A DNA stretch of 64,000 nt from Sinohyriopsis cumingii (lineage: Eukaryota; Mollusca; Bivalvia; Unionida; Unionidae), in assembly GCA_028554795.2 (NCBI GenBank), contig CM068830.1:107545145-107609144 (forward strand). The letters run 5' to 3'. This document shows, piece after piece, positions 11,576-21,859 of this stretch. The notes under the pieces are model-generated. The model saw nothing but the letters and a program-made list of their open reading frames with translations. It made no database searches and was not told where the DNA came from. How positions within the stretch are numbered: position 1 is the stretch's first letter; each line of letters begins with the position of its first letter. A program made the position numbers and the translations under genes.

Positions 11576-11875
11576 CAATGTACAATCCAGCCTTCCATGA
11601 CTTTGCGCACAAATTGTACTTGTTTTGATTAATCATGCTGTGTGTTATCAAGCCTTCTAAGACTTTGCCCACAAAATTTGCTTTAGTTGATTAATCACGC
11701 TGTGCTATCCATCCTTCCAAGATTTTGTGCACAAATTTTACATTAGTTGATTCATCACGCTGTGTGTTATCCAGCCTTCTAAGACTTTTCCCCACATAAT
11801 TTACTTTACTTGATTAATCACGCTGTGTTATCCAGCCTTCCATGACTTTGTCTACAAATGTTAACTCTAATGGAT
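11576..11875. repeat. ~60-base degenerate tandem repeat, about five units
   Basis: Each unit contains a TCCAGCCTTC..AAGACTTTG core, then CACAAA(A/T)TTTAC and TTGATTAATCACGCTGTG. Unit starts are near 11586, 11650, 11708, 11771 and 11832. Units differ by 15-25% by eye, so it is an old array. No coding frame persists. Confidence 0.85.
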
Positions 11876-12049
11876 TGGAGGTTCCATTCATGCATTAACA
11901 TGCGGTTTATTGAAACAAAGATATAATGAATGTAATCTGTGTACGTTTCTTATTTTCTTATTTGTGTGGCAAGTTATAACAAACGAAAACACCAATCTTT
12001 TTGCTTACATTATGTAAAGCAATGTCTATAAACCGGTGTTCGAAGTCGA

Positions 12050-12051
<2 letters not shown>

Positions 12052-12117
<66 letters not shown>
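12052..12117. repeat. (TA)n microsatellite
   Basis: About 33 TA units in the intron. Confidence 0.97.
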
Positions 12118-12120
<3 letters not shown>

Positions 12121-13497
12121 ACATACATTAACCATAATAGGACATTTAAAGTGTTGGTATAAAGCAAATTGATATACCAGTACTATTTGTATATCAAATT
12201 GTGATCCGCCCATGGAATACTATGAATATATAAACATTCTTTCAACTGCAGACCTATAGGTCAATGATGAATTTCTACTCATTCATTAATCATAAATGAA
12301 ATATGCAAATAACAATAAAAAGTATTAATATACCTTTTTTAAATGAAATTAAAATGGTTCACAATTTCATCGGTATCTTCATTTTCCATTCTCATCGCCA
12401 CTCTAGTGAGTAAGGGAAAAATATGCAAATGTCAGGAATGAGAGAGAGTAAAATATTGCGCTGGACGAAAACATTAAAACTCAACTTGTACCAAGGAATC
12501 AACAGTAATTTGATTCGTCGTAATGGTATGTTTACGCTTTCCTTGGGATCTCTCTACAGTATTCATAATATCAATGATATATAGTTGCAATAGCCAGTCG
12601 ACACTAGGTCTGTATGTTGAATTAGTCGGTTACGAGGCACACATACTGTGGTGTATTTAATAATTTGTTGTTGTTGTTTCTTAAACCTATACGAATGTTC
12701 TAAAAATGGATTATTAATTATTTAATACAAAAATGTTTAAATAGTCGCCCAGTTCACACCCCTCCCCCCGGATTGTCATAGCTATATACGGGCTAAAATC
12801 CATGAAAATATAGCGTTGGGGATTTTTCGATTGTGTCATACGACGATGTCTCCGGACAAGTGAATGCTGCAACAGTTTAGTCAAACTGTCCAAAGGAGAG
12901 AGAAAGAGAGAGATTGAGGCGGGAAGGGGGAGAGATAATTTTATATTCTTTAGAAATGTTAATTAAAGCAGAATAATGACTTAGATGAACTGTCAGTATA
13001 TTAAAATATTTGAATTACTTCTTGTTGGTTCATCATTCCGCTTAGTTTCTATTCCACGCTAATTTCCATACGCCAGTACATGAATGCCTGCCAGTTCAGG
13101 TTCAGTGTACAAGTGGCTAACCATGCTTGTGGTGCACTAATTTCTTCATAAAAAAACATATTTCATTTTAAATCATGAGTTTGTCTTATATTGATTTAAT
13201 AAAAGTGAATAAAATCTTACCAATTTGCATATGTGAATGTGAAGAACAAAACAAATCGCAAGGATGTGAGGAGTTCATTCACTCGGTCAGTACACAATTG
13301 CACGGAGCTTATCGTAACTCCATTCAAAGTGCAAATTTGTGTATTTTTGTATGTAATATAAATACAATAGATGTATAGCATGCTGTATCAACGATATACC
13401 ACTCGCTGTATAAATGTTTCATTAATGGGAAACGAGGCTTGTCGAAATATTTTTACATGTCGTGGGATATCATTGATAAAGTGTACATACGATACAC

Positions 13498-13603
<106 letters not shown>

Positions 13604-13606
13604 CAG

Positions 13607-13643
13607 ATGTCACAGTAGATGATAGTGTCAGAGAAAATATCAG
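13607..13643 (+). CDS. 37-base exon of the Ig receptor tail (exon 5)
   Basis: It encodes DVTVDDSVRENI between TTTCAG (13606) and AG/GTGAGT (13644), phase 1 in and phase 2 out. With exon 4 it completes a second tyrosine context, VYDVTV. The exon is short, and its acceptor has only TTTC as a pyrimidine tract because the (TA)n run replaces the rest. Confidence 0.75.
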
Positions 13644-14267
13644 GTGAGTTAACAACAATGTACCGATGACGAAATATTACTGCTAATTTACTATATACAA
13701 AGGCCTCATTATATAAAGCTTGTTTTGTGCAAAACCAGGCGTTGTTAAAACGCCCATTTACGGCTCATGGTAGTATTTCATATTTATTTAATAAGGTATA
13801 ATGCCTATGTAGATTATCGGTCATTCATGTTTAATAGCTGTATCTGATATTGAATGACATTTGACATTATACGATTCGGCTCTTTTAATGAACCATTATT
13901 CAAAATTAAATAAATTTAGGTTCCAATTAGAGGTCCGAAGTTTGTTTGTGTTCGGTTTTATTAAGGATTTTTGTTTATATGTATTCATGGATATATTAAT
14001 AGTTTTGGGGCCACTGTAAGGATACATTTTTCGCAGTGGCATTAACGTGATTCAATCATTACAATGCCACCATAGATTGGGTTGATGCTCCTGTTATGGA
14101 AATTTAATGTTGTAAACATCCATACACTAAATTTCCTTTTTTCTTTAAGTGATAGCATTAATTTTTGTCTTAACCATACTAATAGAATATGTACGGCTTG
14201 TTTTGAGGTGTCAGCTATATTTCGTTTCAGACATGGAATTTTGATTTTATTTGAAGCTGATTCCCTT

Positions 14268-14345
14268 GTTCACACACACACTTACACACATAATCACACA
14301 CACACTTACACACATAATCACACGCACACACACACGCACGCACAC
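14268..14345. repeat. CA-rich imperfect microsatellite
   Basis: Imperfect (CA)n with ACACTTACACACATAATC-type interruptions repeated twice and CACGCA variants. It ends about 40 bases before the left terminal repeat of the Polinton. Confidence 0.9.
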
Positions 14346-14382
14346 ATTCAGCATCAGAGAGGGTGAACAGGCCACTTTTTTC

Positions 14383-14567
14383 AAGGATCCAAATGCCGAA
14401 ATAAACCTCCGTAAAAAAGATTAAATGGTGCAAATAACTTTAAAAATCAAAATATTGTAACACACTGAGGCTTCTCTAATTGGGTTAATTTATGTTAGTT
14501 TTTTTCTTTTTCTTTCTCGAACTGAAAGCTTATCAAAGATAGTGCAAATATATTACAAAATTGAACC
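14383..14567 (+). repeat. Left terminal inverted repeat of the Polinton
   Basis: Matches the reverse complement of 24140-24323 almost throughout, for example CACACTGAGGCTTCTCTAAT at 14461-14480 and CTCGAACTGAAA near 14517. Small indels occur in the TTT-rich middle. Confidence 0.9.
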
Positions 14568-14623
14568 AACTTGAGGTTGCGCCCACCCTTCTGCTATAAT
14601 TAAATCATTATCATATAAATGTA

Positions 14624-15097
14624 TCAATTCAATATTTTATTAAAACATATAAGATATTGTGATCGAGGATCATGTAAACGTGTTGTTATAAACCCATGTG
14701 GAGTTAACTGTGCTCGCAAAAAGAAGTTTTTAAATATAATTATATCCATGTCACCGCTACACCAAGTCTGATGAATATTTCGCAGCGTATACGTATCGAC
14801 TCCATTAAACACAGCTAATATATTACAGTTATCTCTGATCACTTTTGGTATTTGTGTGTATCGCTGATTAACATAAATTATATCTGTGTTTTTATGTCTG
14901 CCTCGAGAAAATATTCTAGCTGGATATGATTGTTTGTGCAGCATCACATCATCGTATACAACTAAATTATTAATAAATCCATCAAGGTGGTCTACAAATG
15001 GTGCTTCATCAATATCAGTTATGAAATCAATAATATCATCGTCATCTTCGTCCAACAATTTTGCATTTTCATTAAGATCTTTAATCACTTCTTGCAT
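14624..15097 (-). pseudogene. Polinton packaging ATPase (FtsK/A32-like), N-terminal half missing
   Basis: 157 residues on the minus strand carry the Walker B strand (LVVYDDV), the FSRGRHKN segment with its conserved RH, the IIYVNQRYTQIPK sensor-like block and the IRDN..IL.VF strand, which together identify the A32-like genome-packaging ATPase of Polintons and related viruses. In the family it pumps DNA into capsids. The Walker A loop is absent: the upstream sequence ends about 80 bases from the start of the divergent PLA2 gene, so the 5' half has been deleted. It cannot be functional. It lies about 55 bases inside the left terminal repeat. Confidence 0.85.
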
Positions 15098-15177
15098 CTC
15101 TGATCATCAACTGACGGAGCTACTAATACAACTTATACCACTAGAGAGTTCGATGTAAGGCACATACTCCTACGAGT

Positions 15178-15626
15178 ATGCTAGCAACAATAATAACAAA
15201 AAATAAAAAACATGCACTTATAGGTAAATGTGTGCGATGTGGTAAAAAAATATATAAATTTATTTCCCTTGATAAGTCAAGGAAAATTGGTGGTGCTACT
15301 TCATTAGGAAAATTACCAGGAAATCCATGGGCTAAATACCTAGGAGAAAAACATCTTCCTTGATATATTATTGTGGTCCTGGAGTCCGACGTGACGAGCG
15401 AGTTCAACCAAGACCTGGTGAATATCCAATAAACGCGATTGATAAAGCATGTCACGTCAATGATGTAGCTTATAAAAGTAAAAACCTACAAGATAGACAT
15501 AATGCAGATGTGAAATTGATTCATACACTAAATTCCATAAAAAATATATCTTTAAAAAAATCATTATCTAATTGGTTGGTAATATCTGCAATGAAAGGTA
15601 AGTTATTATTCGGAGTTGGTAATTAA
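15178..15626 (+). pseudogene. Parvovirus-type phospholipase A2 domain protein, frameshifted
   Basis: About 149 residues in two frames joined at a frameshift near 15360. The N-terminal part has a CVRCGKK pair and a PGNPWAKYLGEKHLP segment. The second has the calcium-loop YCGPG, the active-site helix DKACHVNDVAY and RHNADVKLI. This is the pattern of the PLA2 in parvovirus VP1 and in Polinton/adintovirus genomes, thought to act on membranes during entry. The catalytic His of the usual His-Asp pair is Asn here (CHVND), so the domain is inactive apart from the frameshift. It sits just upstream of, and in the same direction as, the integrase. Confidence 0.85.
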
Positions 15627-15647
15627 TCAACCGATTATTATACAATA

Positions 15648-16712
15648 ATGGAATCGACTTATTATACCCCAAGATCATAATGGAAACGTAGAGCAGCTAT
15701 TAGTAAACTCGCTGATCAGTAAATGTCACACGCTGCAGCGTGGTTAGCACGACTGGCAATGTGGCAAATTTATTTACCACCACTGAAACGAATTGAGTAC
15801 GCACATTTCGATGTTAACGTTCCTAATGAAGTTCATCAGGCTGATATTTTATTTTTACCACATGATACTATCAAAATTGGAAGACGCCGATTAACGTATA
15901 AATACGCGTTAACTGTCATTGACGCTGCAAGTAGATATAAAGAGACAGAACCATTATCAACTAAAACAGCAACTGAAGTTGTATCTGCTTTTGAACGAAT
16001 TTATCAACTGACCCTTACGACGGCCACATTTACTATAGGTTGATCCTGGCAAAGAATTTCTTGGTGCAGTATCATCGTTGATGAAGCAACATAATGTCAA
16101 AATCAGACGAGGACATACTGCAATTCATCGTGATCAGGCAATTATTGAACAATTTAATTGAACACTTGCTGAGCGGTTATTTGGATCTGGATATGCGAAG
16201 GAAATAATTTAGAGCGACAAGAGATTACGCGAATGGGTTGCAAGATTACCAAGCGTGATAGCTGTGATAAATGATGAAATTACTCATGAACATAAAACCT
16301 ATTAATGCAATTACAAAAAAATAAAAATAAAAAAAAAACCATATACCAATACAACGACATGAAGTTTCAGAACAACCAGTATTAGGTAATGTTACTGTAA
16401 GATATTTATATGAACCTGGTGACCTTGAAGGTGGTAAAGAAAGAGCGACTGATCCTATTTGGAGTATTACGTCAGGTACAATTTCTAACGTGCTACGATC
16501 CACGGGTAGACCTACAATATAAAATTGTAGATTCAACTGCTACTCAGCGAGGATTTGTACGTGAACAATTACAAGTAATTCCTGAAGACACACAATTATC
16601 GCCACATTCACTTAACTGGCTCCTCAGCGTGGATTACATTCAAGACAGGTCAGCATCACATTTTCGCGTGTATGGCCAAGACTACCATCTTTTCTATTGT
16701 CTTGATTCTTAA
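15648..16712 (+). pseudogene. Polinton rve-type integrase, broken
   Basis: An N-terminal region with AWLARLAMWQIYLP leads to the catalytic core: VHQADILFLPHD with the first Asp, TVIDAASRYK, then after a frameshift near 16035 the segment with DPGKEF (second Asp) and the helix with the catalytic Glu (AIIEQFN). The tail has the Polinton-integrase signature RYLYEPGDLEGGKERATDPI. The family cuts and joins element ends with a retrovirus-like DDE mechanism. The start at 15648 is the first ATG in frame with the conserved N-terminal residues. Several in-frame stops (about 15678, 15720, and in the Glu helix region) and at least two frameshifts make it a pseudogene. Confidence 0.9.
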
Positions 16713-16852
16713 TCGAGTACTGCCACAACATTATACAATTACAGCTCGCACAATGATTATTCTGCTGTTGTTTCAGCGCTATGATAAATTCAACATCTAG
16801 ATCAAAGTCGCGTTTTTTTCTTCTTCACACTTTGTATATAACCGGATAATTA

Positions 16853-18118
16853 TTTTCTTACTATATCACTATCGCCTCGACATTTATCCAGGACATCATT
16901 GATGGTTTCTGTAGCGTCTGTGACAATTCTCCGCAGCTGAGATATTCTTCTGACTCGAGACACTGCGAGATAAAGTAAGTGTGACCACTCGACACGATCA
17001 TCGACAATCCATACTCGAATATCAGAGATGGTTAACCCCTGAGATGAGTAAATTGTCATAGCGTATCATAACTTTCACCGGGATTTGTCAGCATGTAGCA
17101 CATCCTCAATAACACTGACATCAACTGCGACATATTTAATACGAGATTATGTTTCTCAGTCTGTCCTGGTATATCAACGTCGATATTCTTTCGTCGTGTA
17201 TCAGCTGGTCTATAACACAATGGTACACGTAAATCCGAAATCATTTCTTTATGCTTTTTAAATAACCGCTGTTGAAGTGTATCACGAACTATCTTTCTAA
17301 TTGCCACTATCAAATCATTTGGTCTCCACACTTGCAGAAAGTCGTTCATGGAAGTTTCTGAAATTATTTTACGTAGTACTTCACATTGAATTTGTTTCGG
17401 TTGTATTCTGATTAATTTCTTAAACGCCTCTAATTCTACATCAAAAGATCTATGATCATCAGTTATCTCCTCGTAACAATCCACACAATTCTTTAGCCAC
17501 GCGTGTGGAGATAACCCAACAATCGGCGGTGTTTGACCATGATCCCCGTACAAGACCACACCTGTATTTTTCAATAACAACCAATCGAGAAACATTTTTA
17601 ATGTATCTAGCGACACTGTCCATATCTCATCATAATTTTTTGGAATATATTTCTCTCCCATTCGATTAGGAGTCCATGCGTCACCGTTGTATCGAAAAAA
17701 GCTGTGATAAGTACATGATTACACTCCTCGTTGTCTCATTTCTCTTGCGAGTCTGTGTGTATGTGTTAAAGCAACCATATCCTCCGAACTCTGTCGAAAT
17801 AATTCGATCGCTCGAGTCGTCTTACCAGAACATCCCGGTCCGTTTAGATAAACAGTCTTGTGTCTGGATACTGGATCATACACAGATACCGCAGACGACA
17901 ATTTTGATATCTGATTATTTTTGTAATAAATATCTTTAATCGTAACATCTGCGGATTTGGAATAATTATATAACATTTCTTGTTTTATTCTCCATTCACC
18001 CCATGTTGCATCAGTACTTGTAAAATGAGTACCTCTAATGCGGTGGCAATCTAGGTGTTCACATAGGACTTGTGTTGTGCAAATATTTCGTATCCTCTGA
18101 ACTTTCTAGAATGAGGTG
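16853..18118 (-). pseudogene. SF1 (Pif1/RecD-like viral) DNA helicase, broken
   Basis: Read right to left: an N-terminal stretch with THFTSTDATWGEW, the Walker A loop LNGPGCSGKTTRAIEL (about 17820-17865), motif Ia THTHRLAREMR, an in-frame TAA just after it, YHSFFRYNGD, the DE box in NYDEIW, motif III YGDHGQTPPI, and after a frameshift near 17057 the C-terminal IYSSQGLTI...LYLAVSRV, matching motifs V and VI. This is a superfamily 1 replicative-type helicase, presumably used for element replication. Such helicases occur in some virus-like elements. Most Polintons instead rely on a protein-primed PolB, which I do not see here. A SINE has landed just upstream of the 5' end. Confidence 0.8.
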
Positions 18119-18143
18119 CAATCTAGGAGTTCACGTGGGTTTT
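18058..18143. repeat. Short diverged tandem duplication at the helicase 5' end, split by a SINE
   Basis: The sequence around CAATCTAGGTGTTCACATAGG (18048-18068) recurs as CAATCTAGGAGTTCACGTGGG (18119-18139), and both are followed by matching bases continuing as TTATGTTGTGTCAATATTT on the far side of the SINE. It is a duplication of roughly 70 bases that predates the SINE. Confidence 0.6.
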
Positions 18144-18400
18144 TGTTGTTGTTGTTGTTGTTGAAGGGTTTTGCGCCATTTTCAGAGCAAGATAGGCTAT
18201 ACATGGCGGCCAGTATAACTGGTGGAGGAAAAACCCTGGAAAACCCAGGGAAGAACCACCGACCCACGAGAAGCTACTGGCAGGCTTTCCCACGTACCGA
18301 CGCTAGCCGAGCCTTGGACTCGAACCCAAGCAGACAGAGGTGAGATGGCAGTGATCCGTAACGATGAGTGCTTTAGACCACTCGACCACTCGGGGCCCCC
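18144..18400 (-). mobile_element. tRNA-derived SINE, family 1, copy 2, inside the Polinton
   Basis: The (GTT)n tail complement is at 18144, and the tRNA-like head ends at 18400 with CGGGGCCCC and the A box complement CCACTCGACCACT. The flanking target duplication ACGTGGGTTTT lies at 18133-18143 and 18401-18411. The insertion is therefore younger than the Polinton. Confidence 0.92.
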
Positions 18401-18462
18401 ACGTGGGTTTTATGTTGTGTCAATATTTTTTTCATATTTAAATATATATTATATACTTTATA

Positions 18463-18885
18463 ATGAACTATGAAAATATTAATGCTATTATTTCTGCAAT
18501 AAAACTATTAAAACATAAAATATCAGATGAACTTAATCCTGAAAAAAAATATTTCTGATTTTGAATCATTACAAGAACACACATTTGAAGATAGATATAC
18601 ACTACCAAGTGAATACAAATTAAACAAACTCATCCAGCAAGCTATGTTTCAATCGCTGACCATGTCAAAGAACCAGAGATGGAAAACTTCGTATTTCTCT
18701 CAAGCGCGATTGCAAAAATTAAATCAGAATTATCTCACGAATACGAAACAAGAGAAAATATTAACACTCGTATAAGACAATTAAGAAATATTATATCAGA
18801 TCGTGAAGCGAGCCAAAGTAACTATGTTACTGGTGAAAGTGAAAATAATGACAAAGTCACTGAAAAAGAAATATATGGCAACTGA
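18463..18885 (+). pseudogene. Small unidentified Polinton gene, helical, two frameshifts
   Basis: From ATG at 18463 the frames join into about 140 mostly charged, helix-prone residues. Segments are an N-terminal AIISAIKLLKHKISDEL, a middle FESLQEHTFEDRY and a C-terminal ENINTRIRQLRNIISD. Frameshifts lie near 18545 and 18650. Composition suggests a coiled-coil protein. No named family is recognised. It is the only plus-strand gene in the central part of the element. Confidence 0.6.
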
Positions 18886-19095
18886 TGTAATATTTATTTT
18901 AAAAATCTTTGACCTTTAAATATTTGCTCAGATTTATTTTTATTCAGATTTAAAAAAAAAAATAATTCTGATTTTAATTTTTTGGGTTGATTTTCTTTGA
19001 CAACGCCGAGATTTCTAGTAAAAATTCATCGTTTTTTTCAGTGCTTTGTAAAACTAAATCAGTCAAATTACAGATTTTTGTCTGGTCAAACCTCG

Positions 19096-19254
19096 AGCGA
19101 TTCTCTAAATGATTTATCGATAAATCGATAAATTCTTGTATAACACACCTAAAAATGATGTTTTTCATGTGTTTGCGACAGTTTTTGTCTGATATTCGAG
19201 TAAAAAAAAAGATAATTGTATCGATTTATCGAAAAAATCATTTAGAGAATTGCT
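19096..19254. repeat. Inverted repeat at the convergence point of Polinton genes
   Basis: Arms at 19096-19130 and 19219-19254 pair over about 35 bases (TTCTCTAAATGATT..TCGATAAATCGAT against its complement) with a few mismatches and an 88-base spacer that itself has AACACA/TGTGTT around an AAAAATGATGTTTTT core. It lies between the 3' end of the plus-strand gene (18885) and the 3' end of the minus-strand penton-like gene (19444). A bidirectional terminator or replication structure is possible. Neither is shown. Confidence 0.75.
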
Positions 19255-19443
19255 GGGATTTTTACATTCAAGAATTAGGAAATCTGACAAATGTTCTTTG
19301 ACAAATCAATGTGAAAACGATGAATTTTGACTAAATTTATAAAATAAAATATTTCAGGAGAAATAAAAATCATTATAACAAAAATATTGTCCGTAGATTA
19401 ACAAAAGTTAGGATCATGCATTATCAAGAGGTTATATATGATA

Positions 19444-20908
19444 CTAAAATATAATGAAAATCGTTAAGATTAAAAATTTTTGTCTTACGTACAGATTTAT
19501 ATTAAGAAATTCTCCACGCAGGTCAATTAAATATCCATATTGGTCAGTGAGTTTGAAATGTATAAGTGATAATAGATTATTTTGACACCGGAGATAAACA
19601 GGATTGACCTGTTCTTGTACAGTCAAATATCCAGGAGGTACTTGCGATGTAAATGTATATAAAATATATCATTCTTGAGCTTGATTTGATTTTTTTTATA
19701 TGCTTAATTGCTCCATCAGTTACATAACAAAACAAGATTAACTGCGATCGTTGATGTAATATTAACAATTCCTGGTGAAACATGACGCCCGCCTCCGTAT
19801 GGATCATTGTCATGTCTGAGAATAACTGGAGGTGGAGCTATTTTCTCCATGACTCAACAATTTTAGGAAAGTTTTCATTGATAATATCATTGACTGATTT
19901 CTTTAGTTCGTCAGTGGCAAATTCTGGTATTACAAATGTTGGTAATTGTATTTCTTTAATCATATATGGTTCTAGAAATAATTGTTTATTTCTTGAATTA
20001 TAAACTACTCTATCAGCAAAATCAATTATGTTTTTAATAATTTGTTCATTGGTAGCTTCAAGATCTTATATAACATGGCTTAAATGTTGTATCATTGCGA
20101 TGATCTGATATCTGTATCGTCGATGTAATGTTGTGTGGTGCTTAAAAACAAATTTTGCAGATGGGTAAATATATATCTGATATCCGAAGTCATTTTGTGA
20201 GAAAAAATATTAACATATTGTTTGTTAAATTTATGTTTATTAGTATTATTATCACAATAAAAAAATAAGTCTAATTCTAGAAAATGTTAAACCTTCAAAA
20301 TCAGGGGAAATATATCTCTCAGAAACCCATGGTTCTTCTTCTCGATATTTAGGAACTGTTATAAATTTCTTTTCGTTAGTGATAAAATCATCTCGTCGCG
20401 GTTCTGGTGTCCATGATATTCTGGTGCTGCTTCAGGCGAACCTAAAACAAGATCTAATTGATGCTTGATAAATATGAATGGCATAATCCTGCGAATATAT
20501 TTCAATCGTGGATGATAAATTTGGTTCATGAACTGAAATAGCTATTTTTGATTTTTTTCCAGTTATTGATTTCATTCTCCATTGAAATTCATCATTGATT
20601 TGTTCGATTTGATAACTAACAGTATGAATAGAGATAACTTGCCAATCGGGAGTTGCATCTGGTTGATTTTTATTTGCAAATACAAACGAATTATTTGCAT
20701 GTAATCCACCGAATGATTTTGATCGGATGTTTGGCTAACCGTAATATACTCGTAATTGTGCAAGAACTATTTCTTTTGCTGGAATTGGAGTTGGAAAGTT
20801 GACGTTAAATTCAGGATTAGTCCAATTTGCTGATATCCTCGTGTTTTTCAATGGAGCTGTGTTTGTTACAATTTGTTGAAGTAGTTCTCCTGACGATGCC
20901 GTTATTAC

Positions 20909-20942
<34 letters not shown>

Positions 20943-20999
20943 TAAATTGGAAACATTTGTATCATTAATTTCAGCGCCATCATGGTAAATCGTAATCAT
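19444..20999 (-). pseudogene. Polinton penton/minor-capsid-like virion protein, multiply frameshifted
   Basis: About 500 residues can be followed across frames on the minus strand. It starts at ATG 20999 (MITIYHDGAEIND), passes a poly-Asn tract coded by (ATT)n at about 20906-20943, then segments such as NWTNPEFNVNFPTP, WQVISIHTVSYQIEQIN, LSSTIEIYSQDYAI and a C-terminal VNPVYLRC...FKLTDQYGYLIDLRGE. The LTDQ.G.LIDLRGE ending and the PPGY...VNPVYL block recur in a virion-associated protein of invertebrate Polinton/adintovirus elements that I know only as hypothetical or penton-like. The structural role is inference. Frameshifts are numerous. Confidence 0.65.
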
Positions 21000-21009
21000 T
21001 TCTGAAAAC

Positions 21010-21415
21010 TAAAAATCAGTAATTATTCCATCATTAAGGTTCTTTGATAATAATGATAACAAATTTGGAGTATGCTGTTGTCGCTGTGTGGAACTTTATC
21101 ATATAATCATGCAATGTTGCATTTGTGCAAGTACATATTTTATTTTTGCAATGATATTGAGAACACCGGCAATTGTTGTTGTAGCTGAAATACAGATTGT
21201 TACTGCTACTGGCGCCATCATTGTTATCATTGCTAATAACACACCGGTTCCAGCAACAACATTAGATACTGAATAAACAGTTACATCAACAATAACTACA
21301 CGTATGCGATATTTTCTTTTTTTATTGTATATTGTTCGGCGTTATCTTTTAATTTTATTTGCCATTCACGTGCTTGATTATACCTAAATTTTTGGACGTC
21401 GATTGACGGACTCAT
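21010..21415 (-). pseudogene. Small membrane/coiled-coil protein of the Polinton
   Basis: Starts at ATG 21415, seven bases after the stop of the upstream gene, a virus-like spacing. A charged N-terminal part (SPSIDVQKFRYNQAREW) leads after a frameshift to a hydrophobic double segment (SNVVAGTGVLLAMITMMAP and VAVTICISATTTIAGVLNII). The tail then ends in LLSKNLNDGIITD after another frameshift. The SK.L.DG.I(T/S)D ending after a membrane hairpin is common in a hypothetical protein encoded near capsid genes of invertebrate Polintons. A related decayed copy is at 37.33-37.74 kb. Confidence 0.65.
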
Positions 21416-21421
21416 TATATA

Positions 21422-21859
21422 TTACTTAGTAACCAATTGAGGTGTTTCAGCTACAAATTCTAGGCACCACCAGTAAGATGTTAATTTCTTATCAGCTGCT
21501 TCCAGAATAAATATTTCTTCGTTTCCTTTATTTAATATGACAGACACAACTCCAAAAATCTTATCGGTTGAATGCCGCCAGGGATACGTTGTAAATATCT
21601 CCAATTTTGCAACACTGAATACAAACGGTCTATTCACACCAGCGACTTCTGTAGTTTGTTTGAGAGTTTTATTCTGCATTGACCATGTTGAGAATCCAGA
21701 TGATACTGTGTATACTATGTTGATAATCTGTTCCGAAGTTACTCCCTGGGAGATTTTAATCAGATTAATTTTGTTAACAATATTAGGAATTCCATTTACG
21801 ACATCGTCTAGTGTTTCTTTAATCGTTCCAATGCTCGTCTTGACATCAGAGCGTTTCAC
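21422..21859 (-). pseudogene. Unidentified Polinton ORF cut by a LINE
   Basis: 145 open residues end at 21422. Features are an N-terminal helical part (SIGTIKETLDDVVNGIP) and a beta-rich C-terminal part (KIFGVVSVILNKGNEEIFIL, LTSYWWCLEFV). The upstream end meets the LINE at about 21860, so the real start is unknown. It lies between the capsid start and the membrane protein and is probably a virion or assembly protein. No named family. Confidence 0.55.

Noticed and set aside
14227-14433. Cys/Val-rich minus-strand frame at the CA-rich microsatellite
   Set aside because: Translation of a (TG)n-type repeat.
14886-15158. Plus-strand frame opposite the packaging ATPase
   Set aside because: Serine-rich antisense of the ATPase acidic region. 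The minus strand carries the motifs.
15141-15455. Minus-strand frame opposite the PLA2 gene
   Set aside because: The plus strand has the PLA2 signature, so this is its shadow.
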